Source of the DNA: Cryoendolithus antarcticus
Taxonomy: Eukaryota; Ascomycota; Dothideomycetes; Cladosporiales; Cladosporiaceae
Direction: 5' to 3'
DNA length: 64,000 nt
Assembly: GCA_002077065.1 (NCBI GenBank)
Contig: NAJO01000011.1
Coordinates: 643,001 to 707,000 of the forward strand
This document shows, one piece after another, positions 25,576 to 35,241 of the stretch; within the stretch, counting starts at the first letter, position 1, and each line of letters starts with the position of its first letter. A program made the translations under genes and the position numbers. Under the pieces are notes generated by a model that saw only the letters and a program-made list of their open reading frames with translations, was not told where the DNA came from and ran no database searches.

Positions 25576-27123
25576 CTAGTGCCGCCAAATCCTCACAGCC
25601 TTGTCCTGCCCTCCGCTCCCCACTCTGTCCCCATCCGGACTCCAATCAACAGCAAAGACCTCATCTTTGTGTCCCGGCAGATTCTCCGCCAACTTCCCAC
25701 TCTTCACATCCCAAGCCTTAAGTGTCGTATCCTTACTGGCACTGACCAACAACCTACTGTCAGGTGAGAAAGCACACTGATACACTGCACCAACATGCCC
25801 TCGTAGTGTCGTCAAGTACGCGCCATCTTTCGCATTCCACAGCTTGACGTGGTTGTCGAAACCGGCCGAGGCTATCGTTGCACCATCAGGGGAGAACGTG
25901 ACGTGGTTGACCTGCTTCTGATGTCCAATCATGCGAGCCAGAGGTTTCGTTGAAGTGGAGGGCGTCCAGAGGTACATTGTGCAGTCGTCTGAGGCTGTGA
26001 CTAGACGCTCGAGACCGCCTGCGCCGGCTGTGGCAGAGGCATAGCGCTCTTTCGCTCGTTGTCGTTTGTCTGCTAGAGATGCGGGAACGGCCTTGGAGCC
26101 TTTGTGGTCGTAGTAGCCTGTTCGCAGGACGTGATCGGTCGACAGTGCAAGATGGTTCACCCAGTGTGCGTGTGACGAGAGCGTAGAGAGCAGTGTCCCC
26201 TTCTGCGCATCCCATATCTTTACCGTCCGATCATGCGAGGCACTATAAATCACTCCCTGCCCAGTACCACCCCACCGCACGCAGCTCACGCTCCCCTTGT
26301 GTCCCGTCAACGCCAGATCCGTAGTCGCCCCCACCGTATCCCATATCCGCAGCGTGAAATCCCTACTCGCAGTGACCAGCCTCGGCCGTCCCTCCTGCTG
26401 CAGATGAAACGGCTCCCAACATATACTCGTGATCCACTTCGTATGTCCCTTCAACGCCCCTCCAATCGCCTCACCCTTCACCGGATCCCATAATTTCAAG
26501 GTATTGTCCATCCCGCCCGTAGCTAGCACATCCCCTTCTGGCGACCACGCAACAGCCAACACCCAGCCCGTGTGCCCCTTCAGCGTATGCAAAGGCGTGC
26601 CCGTCTCACAATCCCATATCTGCGCCGTGTTGTCGCCGCTTCCAGTCGCTAGCCTCGAGCTCGTGGCGGGCGAGAAAGCCGTCGCTAAGATCGACTCTCC
26701 ATGCCCGGATATACTCGCCGAACACCTCGTCACAGCCTTCACCCTAAACACCGCCTCAGCCCGACAAGGCACCTCAAGCACCGTCTCCGTGTTCGTCAAG
26801 CCATCCACATAAGCCCTCACGATCCGCTCTTGATCGAACTCGCCCACGCCATTGTTTAGCGGGTCGTAGAATCTATACGGTAGCCGGTCGTCGGGGTTTG
26901 TGTGGCCTAGCAGGCTGTTTAGGAGAAGGGAGAGGTTTTTGGGCGAAAGGTCTGCGAGGGAGAGCGAGACGACGGGGCCCTGAGGTGAGCCTGTATCGGC
27001 ATCGCGGAATTGGATTCTTTGCAGGGCGGAGGGCGGGGCTTGGGGTGGAGGGACTTGGTCGCGGGCTAAGATGGAGGTGGCGAGCTTTTGGCGTTTGGAG
27101 GGGGGCGGTAGGACGGTCGTCAT
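25576..27123 (-). CDS. RSA4: Ribosome assembly protein 4 (Notchless/Rsa4)
   Basis: Single exon, 515 residues from the ATG at 27123 (MTTVLPPPSKRQKLATSI). An N-terminal NLE domain (QFRDADTGSPQGPVVSLSL ... LPYRFYD) is followed by about eight WD40 repeats with regular GH...WD spacing and ends WSPDGDRVGSGGQDKAVRIW. NLE plus eight WD repeats is specific to Rsa4/Notchless, whose NLE (MIDAS-binding) domain contacts the AAA ATPase Rea1 to drive removal of factors from pre-60S particles. The frame is open upstream to 27489, but that extension is not family-like. It shares its upstream region with UTP13, another ribosome-biogenesis WD40 protein. Confidence 0.94.
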   Translation of the reverse strand: MTTVLPPPSKRQKLATSILARDQVPPPQAPPSALQRIQFRDADTGSPQGPVVSLSLADLSPKNLSLLLNSLLGHTNPDDRLPYRFYDPLNNGVGEFDQERIVRAYVDGLTNTETVLEVPCRAEAVFRVKAVTRCSASISGHGESILATAFSPATSSRLATGSGDNTAQIWDCETGTPLHTLKGHTGWVLAVAWSPEGDVLATGGMDNTLKLWDPVKGEAIGGALKGHTKWITSICWEPFHLQQEGRPRLVTASRDFTLRIWDTVGATTDLALTGHKGSVSCVRWGGTGQGVIYSASHDRTVKIWDAQKGTLLSTLSSHAHWVNHLALSTDHVLRTGYYDHKGSKAVPASLADKRQRAKERYASATAGAGGLERLVTASDDCTMYLWTPSTSTKPLARMIGHQKQVNHVTFSPDGATIASAGFDNHVKLWNAKDGAYLTTLRGHVGAVYQCAFSPDSRLLVSASKDTTLKAWDVKSGKLAENLPGHKDEVFAVDWSPDGDRVGSGGQDKAVRIWRH

Positions 27124-27467
27124 GGTTGCGGAAGAGCTGGGGTAGGTTGTATGTATAGTGTATGAGTTCAAGTTCAATGTCTGGAACTTTTTGTGAGGGA
27201 CTCGAGTGCTATGCGGGGCTGTTCCGCACTCAGATTTGCATGTGAAGGGAAAAGTTTGGTCTGACCTGGGATATGCGACAACGGCCAGACGCAACCGAAA
27301 ATCGACCTCAACCCTCCCAACACTGTTTCTCAGGGCTCGTCTGGATACGCTCATGCTACTGTGCGGGTATTCGTGAGGCTGAAGGAGCATTCTTGTCGTT
27401 CTGTCCACCAGGACATCAAGGACACTGAGCGAACCTCGAGACGACTGAGTTCCCATATACCGCGGCC
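27124..27467. promoter_or_regulatory. Bidirectional promoter RSA4/UTP13
   Basis: 344 bp separate the two start codons, which point away from each other, so both 5' leaders and promoters must fit here. I see no clear TATA box. The shared role of the two genes in ribosome assembly makes co-regulation likely (inference). Confidence 0.6.
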
Positions 27468-30366
27468 ATGGCCTACAAAGCCGACACAAAGACGACCTTC
27501 GAGCCCAGTCGAGTCATTCAGCCTATATATACAGGCGGCGCCGTGGACCTAAGCTACGATGGGCGAATCCTAGCGACATGTCTGAGCGAAGTGGCCCTCC
27601 TCACAGACCTTAGCACTGGCGCACACCTGGCGAGGATAGAAGGCGTAAGTCGCACTCCTACGGTCCGGTCAAGCGTCGACTGACATTGACAAAAGCTCCC
27701 AGGACGGTGAAGCGATCACAACCCTAGCCTTATCCCCCGATGCGAAGTTCCTGGTAATATGTTCGAGAAACCTGTCGATGCGCATATATGCGCTGCAAAC
27801 CTCGCAAGATGACGATGGATCGATCACACCGAAGCTTTTGAGGACGCTGAAGCCACATACGGCTCCTGTGGTTACGACTGCGATCGACTCGACGAGCTCA
27901 TTACTAGCTACGGGAGGTGCAGATGGAGTGGTCAAAGTCTGGGATTTGAGGGGAGGGTATGCGACACATACGTTCCATGGGCATAGCGGCGTCATCTCAG
28001 CGCTGCACTTCTTCGAGGCTGCGTCTATAGCTGAGCCCGAGGGCAAGTCGAAAAAGCGAAAGAGCAGAGATGAGGACGACATTACAGATGAGACCACGGC
28101 TCGATACCGGCTTGCATCTGGTGGTGAAGACGGCAAAGTGCGGGTCTGGCATCTGGCAAAGCGGAAGAGTGTCGCGAATCTCGACTCGCATGTCTCGGTG
28201 GTACGGAGCCTGGACTACTCCCCGGAGCAGAACTTACTTCTGTCAGGCAGTCGGGACAGGACAGCGATCGTCTGGGATGCTCGAACATGGAAAGCGCGAG
28301 CTACGATACCTGTGCTCGAGACGATCGAAAGCATAGGCTTCCTTGCAGGCGGTCAATTGTTGTTTACTGGTGGCGAGACTGCTCGGTTACGGATCTGGAG
28401 CGTGGCGAACGGCACTGAGGTCACTGAGGACCATGAGGCTGGTGTTGAGACAGAAGCAATTGTTCAAGTGCTGCACCGCTCTCATCTTGGTTTCATTCTC
28501 TCGATACATGCAGATCAGACGCTACTGCTATCTTCTCTAGAGGGTTTGTCACCGACGTCAAAATCGCTAGCTACACTGTCTGTCATTCGTCGCATATCTG
28601 GAACTCATGACGAAGTCATTGACTTGGCATACATCGGACCCGAGCGCAATTTACTCGCCCTGGCCACGAACTTGGAAGACATCCGGATCGTCTCTGTCGA
28701 AGCCTCAGCAGAGAGCTCATCGGATGCACCATATTTCGGAGCGGACGTAGCCCTACTGAAGGGCCATAGCGACATAGTCATCACAATCGACACCGACTGG
28801 TCCGGCCACTGGCTCGCAACAGGCGCCAAAGACAACACCGCACGACTGTGGCGACTTGACCCTGCGAACAGCTCATATGAATGCTACGCCACTTTCACGG
28901 GCCACGCAGAGAGTATTGGCGCCGTTTCCCTCCCACACGCAACACCTCATACTGGCTCACAGGCGCACAATAAGCCTCTCGAACACCCGCCGAAGTTTCT
29001 CATCACGGGCAGTCAGGATAAGACTGTGAAGCGCTGGGAGATAGGGGCTGAAGGCAAGGCGTCTCGAGCTGCGTACACGCGAAAGGCGCACGATAAGGAT
29101 ATCAATGCCATTGATGTGTCTGACTCGGCAACAACACCACTCTTCGCTTCAGCATCACAAGATCGAACAGTCAAGATCTGGGACGCTGAAGCTGGCGAGA
29201 CGATCGGTGTACTGCGAGGACACAAGCGAGGTGTATGGTCTGTCGCATTTGCATCCGCCTCAACGCCCGCTCTGACTACTACCGGCGAGGGCGGAGGAGC
29301 GAGCAGTGCAAAAGGCATGGTGGTCACTGGAAGTGGTGACAAGACTGTCAGGATCTGGAGCCTGAGTGATTACAGCTGCTTGCGAACGTTCGAGGGACAT
29401 GTGAATAGTGTGCTGAAAGTTGTGTGGCTTCCGATACCCGCTGAGGATGGCGGCAGGAATAAACGAGGCACGCTGGTGGCGAGCGCAGCTGGAGATGGTC
29501 TCGTCAAGATCTGGGACGCTCAGAGCGGCGAGTGCGCGACTACGCTCGACAACCACACTGACAGAGTCTGGGCGCTCGCCGTCAAACCTCCCAAGGTCCT
29601 ATCTGTAAAAGATCAGAAATTAGCATCTGCGCCCACCAAGAGCGATGGTGACTCAGCCATGGCCGATGCGGACGACGAAGACAATACCCCCAAAGACAGT
29701 CAAGACCAGCTAACCCTCGTCTCCGGCTCCGCCGACAGCACCCTAACCTTCTGGCTCGACACAACATCTACCACCGCCCTAGCCGCCACAACCCAAGCCT
29801 CAGCGCGCATAGGACAGGACCAAGAACTGCAGAACCACATCCGCGCTTCCAATTACCGGGAAGCCATAGTCCTTGCCCTGCAACTGAACCACCCCAAACG
29901 CCTCCTAGATCTCTTCGCAGCAGTCGTGAACGGCGAGCACGAAGCCGGTAGCTTCACGGGGAAGCAGGACGTTGATGATGCGCTAAGGGAGCTGAGCGAC
30001 TCGCAGCTTTTGGCTCTGCTGCGGAGGCTGAGAGATTGGAACGCCAACGCGCGGACGCATGATGTTGCGCAGCATATTCTCTACGCTCTCCTGCGCTTAC
30101 ACCCTAGAGAGCGGATCCTGAATGTGCGACATCGCCGGCGCGGGCCAGCGGCGAGTCTGTTCGAGGAGGATGAGGTGAATAGCAGTTTGGCGAAGGGTAT
30201 GGCTGTTATGAACACGAAGGACAAAGTGCAGGAGAAGGAGAGCGTGAAAGACGTTTTGGATGGGCTGAAAGCTTATACAGAGCGGCACTTGACAAGGCTG
30301 GAGAAGATAGGGGAGGAGCGGTTTGTGCTACTTTGGGCGTTGCAGCAGATGCAGGGTGTTGCGTAG
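27468..30366 (+). CDS. UTP13: U3 snoRNP component Utp13 (SSU processome WD40 protein)
   Basis: Exons 27468-27644 and 27703-30366, 946 residues; a 58-nt phase-0 intron joins LARIEG to DGEAITTLAL. The protein has two WD40 beta-propellers (GGADGVVKVWDLRGG, SGSRDRTAIVWD, ATGAKDNTARLW, SASQDRTVKIWDAEAG, TGSGDKTVRIWSL and others) followed by a helical Utp13 C-terminal domain (QNHIRASNYREAIVLALQLN ... LLALLRRLRDWNANART). This layout marks the UTP-B subcomplex subunit Utp13/TBL3, which acts in early 18S rRNA processing in the nucleolus. An acidic, Lys-rich insert sits within the propeller (KKRKSRDEDDITDE). It ends 21 bp from the end of the convergent phosphatase gene. Confidence 0.94.
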
Positions 30367-30387
30367 CGTAGCAGCATTACACGGATC

Positions 30388-31263
30388 CTAGCTCTGCAGC
30401 AGTATGGTCCTCACACTCTCCATCTCCGCCTTACTCACACCACAGGCTGCCAGGTAGCTCTCGATCCCGCCTTTCTCATCATTAATAAACCCCATCACCC
30501 TCCCGACCCACCCTACCTCACAATCCGCAAAATTCTCCGGCAGCCCAATCGACTCTATCTCCTTCACCCTCGCCGCCCGTTCATTCACGAGCTCGGCTTG
30601 CGTGGCCATGTAATCTGCATCTATCGCCTCCTCGCTCAAACTGCAGAGCATGAGGATTAGCAGGACGGACAGGCCAGTCCGATCCTTACCCTGCGTGCAG
30701 TGGATAATTACTGGCCATGCACTCTCATCAGCTAGCAGCTTAAACAACTGCGCGATCTCGGCGGTACTAGTCTGCAGCGTCCTTTCCGCCAAACCAGTCA
30801 ACCCGGAAGGAGCCATGACATTCGTACCCAAGATGGAAATCGCCTCCGTTCGCTTGCCGACGGCGTAGAGTGCAGCCAACTTCGCGACATGCCAGTAGCT
30901 CAGCTCCTTGAGAAGTGAGTTTGAGTAGGAGGAGCCGTTGAGGTTAACGTTTTCGTAGCGGAGGCCCTGGACTGCGAGGGCGAGGCCGGGATCTTTTGGC
31001 CTAGTGGCTGGAGATTTAGAGGGGGAGGATTTGGAGAGTTTGTCTAGTTGCTCTAGATGTTCCGTCTTTGTCCGCAGGTCTATCTGGGTGGTGATGTGGT
31101 ATTCGGACTTCAAGCGTGATACTTCCTGAGGTGCTGTGGCGTCGGGACGGGCGGAGCGAAAGAGTAGACCTTGTCGCAGGGCTGGAGTTGGAGTGCGAGA
31201 GTTGACGAAGAGACCGACGTCGCGGAAGTTGGGGAGGGAGGTGAAAGGCGAGTGCTGCTCCAT
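30388..31263 (-). CDS. Protein-tyrosine phosphatase, Y_phosphatase3 family
   Basis: Single exon, 291 residues. The N-terminus has the family block SLPNFRDVGLFVN ... RQGLLFRSARPD, then the IDLRTKTE motif. The catalytic P-loop C-x5-R is HCTQGKDRTG (about residues 184-193), followed by hydrophobic LSVLLILMLC and a helical VNERAARVKEIESIGLPENF region. These features define the bacterial-like tyrosine/serine phosphatase family (Pfam Y_phosphatase3), widespread in fungi and resembling LipA and MptpB. Substrates in fungi are mostly unknown and may include phosphoinositides. No signal peptide or membrane span is visible. All catalytic residues look intact. Confidence 0.87.
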   Translation of the reverse strand: MEQHSPFTSLPNFRDVGLFVNSRTPTPALRQGLLFRSARPDATAPQEVSRLKSEYHITTQIDLRTKTEHLEQLDKLSKSSPSKSPATRPKDPGLALAVQGLRYENVNLNGSSYSNSLLKELSYWHVAKLAALYAVGKRTEAISILGTNVMAPSGLTGLAERTLQTSTAEIAQLFKLLADESAWPVIIHCTQGKDRTGLSVLLILMLCSLSEEAIDADYMATQAELVNERAARVKEIESIGLPENFADCEVGWVGRVMGFINDEKGGIESYLAACGVSKAEMESVRTILLQS

Positions 31264-31892
31264 CGTGATCGCGGGCGACCAATAAATGCAATGGCTTTCT
31301 TAGCGATAAAACTGTCTTCACCTCTTGTAGTACAACAAAAGCTAGGGAAGGCAATGAAACAGAGGCCGGACGACTTACTTGGCGCGTCAGTCTGTAATAT
31401 CTCGAGCATTTCTGCATTGATATGCCTCGTTGTCGAGACTAACGTTCATGTACAAGGTTGGTGGCGCAAACAAGAACCGTGCCCATGTGCAGATCACCTG
31501 TCAGTCGTGCCTGCCTGGTCTGCGATAGATGAAGTGAAATGAAGGCTCTGGTGGGTCAACACACAGGTCGATACTTCTCACGCATTGTTTACCCGTCACA
31601 TACACCAACGTACATCTGCATAGTCTTGTGGTCAAGCACATGAAGGCAAAGAGTAGGGTCAAGACCTCGAGCGCGTGGCTGCAACGCCGCGGCCTTGATT
31701 CAAGCTACGTCATGGAGCTCTCGAATGCGACGGCTTCGAAGTCTCACAACAGCTTGCTTGTGATGAGGTCTGAGTATCATTTCGATTCCTTACTGTCTTG
31801 TCACATACCCTCTCGGAAATCGCAGGACTACAGGAACCGTTGGCGCGAAAAGAAGCGCAGCTAAAAGGTGATCAGATCAATCACAAGCGACG
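31264..31892. other. Divergent intergenic region
   Basis: Between the starts of the phosphatase gene and EIS1. No coding signal recognised. Confidence 0.5.
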
Positions 31893-34800
31893 ATGGCATC
31901 TCACGCCCATGCCGGCGAGGTGCCGTGCCCAGATCCTTCAGCTCACGAGAAACAAAACAAGTTGTCGGCGCAGGCTTCGACAGCGGCGCTACTTGCCACC
32001 AGTCACGCCAAGGAGGACGTCTTGAATAAGGACGGCAAGCTGAGCTCAGCGAGTGGGTTGAGGCGCAAGTATCTCGCATCTAGTGCAGATACTGACATCC
32101 TCCAGGCGCAGCAGCATCCCTCAAATACGCGAGAGCGCAAGACTTGCCGAGCTTCCCCAGTTCCGGTAATACCTCAGGCAGTGCAGGTGCAGCAGCAATG
32201 CTAGCCAAGGATTACAAGCCGAAGGATATCTGGCATCCAGAAGCCAGCGAGGCAGGCTCAAGGGCAGCGCTGCTAGCCGCTAGGGACGGTGGCAAGCTCG
32301 ACCTTTGGCAGCCTTCCGCGACCAAGGAGGGGAACTCGGCTGCGAATATCGCGATGAAGAATAAGACGCTCAGTCCGCAGCTCGATCGTGGATACACTCC
32401 GGAGGGTCGCAGTAACGCGCTGCTCGCTGCGACGATGTCACAGAAGCAAAGTCGCCAACGCGCGGATTCGACGCCCACTGCACCCGCAGATTTGTACCCA
32501 GATCAGGCCAACTCTGCGCACAACGCGCTCAATGCTGCGACTGTCTCGTCGCGAAACTCTGTGCGCAATCGCCCAAATACCGCGACTGATGGGCTCGGCT
32601 ACAACTCGCCAGCTATGCAAGCTGCGCGAGTACAGAACCTCGGAGCCAATGTAAGTGCAGACATGTGGGGCGAGCACCCACCTGTCGAGATCGAGGTGTC
32701 AGAGAAGAAGCACCAGGACGCCTTACGCGCGTCTGCAGTATCTATGGCGAAGCAGATGTACCAGCTGCAGAACCAGAAAGCGACTGGACCGAACCCGGCT
32801 GGCAACACAGGCGCAGAGGTGGCTCAGTCTCGTAGTGCAGCGCCGTACGCGCCTGCAGATCTCAAGTCTGAGGCGTTGAAGTACATACATCTGCAAGATG
32901 CCGCGCAGAAGCTCGCGCAGGAGAGACTTACGAAGATCGACAAAGAGCACGAGAACGCCAAATACAGAGAACACTACGGCTACCCTGACTCGCAGCCTTC
33001 GCGCTCTAGACTCACGATGCGCAGCGGCCGTAACCGTCGACGAGACTCGGACGCCGAGCTCGACTCAGACGATGAACAGACCGCGAGGCGCATCCGAGGC
33101 CAGCAGTCCCAACTCAACAACGCACTTGGAGATGTAGACGCCAAGAAGCAGGCGGCGGACCGTAAAGCGCTGCTCGCAGCCGCCGAACGCAACGTCCAGA
33201 AATCCATGAATCGTATGGATGACAAGGTGTTCCAAGACACTGGTAAAGTCTCCCAGACCAAGATGGACGAGTGGGCTGCCAAGGCTCGACAGAAGGCGCA
33301 AGCTGAGAGTGATGTGAGGCAGGAGAACCATGGCAAGACGCATATTGGTGGTGGCAGATTCATGGAGCAGAGTGAGATTGAGGCTATTGCGCTTGCGAGG
33401 TTGAAGCCGACGTTTGATGAGATTAATGATACGGCTGAGAAGAAGAGAGCCAGGGACGAGGAGTTGAGGCTTGAGAGGGAGGAGCTGGAGAGGAGCAAGA
33501 GGGATAAGAAGACGCAGGAGAGGGAGGAGAAGGATGAGGCTAAGAAGATTAAGAGTACGTGTCTCGTATTCCCGTTCTTCGTTCTAAACACTGACGCTAT
33601 CGCAGATGAAGAGAAAGCTGCGGCTAAGCGAGCGAAAGAAGAGCGCAAAAGCGTCGAGCTCGCGGACAGACGCAAATCCGGAGAGCAGAAGGAGCACACC
33701 TCCCTTCTCACACGCCTCGCTTCTAAGAGGAAGAGTCGCAATGCGAAGACGGGCGAAGCTGCTGCACCCGTCTCTACTGCCGATGAAGTCGTCGCCGACC
33801 CGACCGTCACGACAGCCGAAGACGCCAAGCCTGTGGTTGTCGCCATACCCACTGTTGTTGAGCCCGTCTCGGCCACCCGCGAAGCTGACGACGATGACTC
33901 GGATGCTGCTCTCGAGCGTGTCGAGACGGCGCATACTGGCCATCTCACTGATGCGGTTCCGTCACCCCCGCGGACCCGTAAGCCCGACCTGGAGCGCCAT
34001 ATTTCCAAGATCGAGTCGAGCGGCTCAAGCGTTTCTGATTGGGAGGACCCCGAGGATGATGAGGGCTTCATCGGCCCCGTTGCTGCTGAGGAAGGACCTT
34101 CCACAGTCCCTGGTGTGCATGATGAGAAGGAGAAAGACCATCATGCTGGTCTGCCGGTTGCGGCTGCCGGTGCTTCGGGTATTGCAGCCGCTCAGGCAGC
34201 ACCGGATCATGACCCGGCTCATGCTATGGAGGTTGCTGAGCGGGCTGTCAGTTCGCCTGTGACTAGTGCCGCTGAGCCGGCGACCATACTAGGCGCCGCT
34301 GCGGACACGAAGCTCGATGCCGCCCCGGTCTCTACAGACGCGACACTCGATGCTGCTCCCGTGACAGAATCCACTACCGCCGCCTCAACCACTACAGGCC
34401 CAAGGACCTCTTCCAAACTCCAGAAATCCACCGATCAAAAGGCCGACCGCTCCACAGCAACAACGACCACCGAGGAAGCCCAGCCCAAAGGCATCCGCGG
34501 CTTCTTCAGCAAATTCCGCAGCGGCGGCCCCAGCACAAGCAGTAAAGTCACCAAGTCCGACCCCTCCACCACCACCGATCCCAAAGCCTCCACATCCCTC
34601 ACTCCAGGCTCCTCTGCTCCCGCCACCACAGGCGTAGTCGCGCCCCTAGCGACGAAGTCGGATGCGCCAGCTTCCCCCTCCTCATTCCGCCGCCACCGCG
34701 GCGATTCAGATGTCTCGTCCCTCTCCTCCTCAGGTCTAGATGAATCCGACATCGAAGCCGGACGTACTGGGCGCGTTGCACGGGCGTTGAAAGTCGGTGG

Positions 34801-35017
34801 CGGGAAGGGTAAGGAGCCTGTCACTACTGCTACCGGTGCTGGCAGCGGTGTTGTGGGGACTGCGAGTGGGGTGGAGAAGGTTGAGAGTAACAAGACGGAG
34901 CAGTTTGAGGAGGCTAGGGATCATTTTGATGAGGGGCTTGCGCCGGCGCCGGCCTTTGCGGGGCAGGCGAAGAGTCATTCTCCGGCGAGGGAGACGAGGT
35001 TTAGGGAGGAGGTTTGA
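31893..35017 (+). CDS. EIS1: Eisosome protein 1 family (Eis1)
   Basis: Exons 31893-32052, 32106-33554 and 33606-35017, 1006 residues. The N-terminal Eis1 region starts CPDPSAHEKQNKLSAQASTA and continues KLSSASAAASLKYARAQDLP after the 53-nt intron. It contains repeats of the type KPKDIWHPEASEAGSRAAL and KLDLWQPSATKEGNSAAN. The middle is a long charged coiled coil (about residues 400-560) and the C-terminal half is low-complexity Ala/Ser/Thr/Asp. In yeast Eis1 is a peripheral eisosome component at plasma-membrane furrows. Intron 2 (33555-33605, 51 nt, GTACGT donor) lies inside the coiled coil, keeps frame and has no stop; if retained it adds 17 mostly hydrophobic residues (CLVFPFFVL). Splicing gives the expected continuous helix KKIKNEEKAAAKRAKEERK. 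Confidence 0.88.
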
Positions 35018-35241
35018 GGTGTTGGTTGGGTGAAGAGTGGAGGTGAAGCGACTAGAGGGGAAGAAAGGGTGGGATGTAATGGTGCGGGTTGTTGAGTCAG
35101 GTTGGAGATAGTACATGATGTGCTACAGCTAGTCCTTGTGATACCTTGTCAGTAATCTGTTTGCAGCGATCTAGGCAGCCAGATGTCTCTCCACTTGCCG
35201 CGGAATGCCGTGGTGATTCGGTAGGCGAACTCGATGCCCAC

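Noticed and set aside
32980..34104. 374-codon minus-strand open frame
   Set aside because: Antisense to EIS1; Ser/Leu-rich because the sense strand is Ala/Glu/Lys-rich. No motif.
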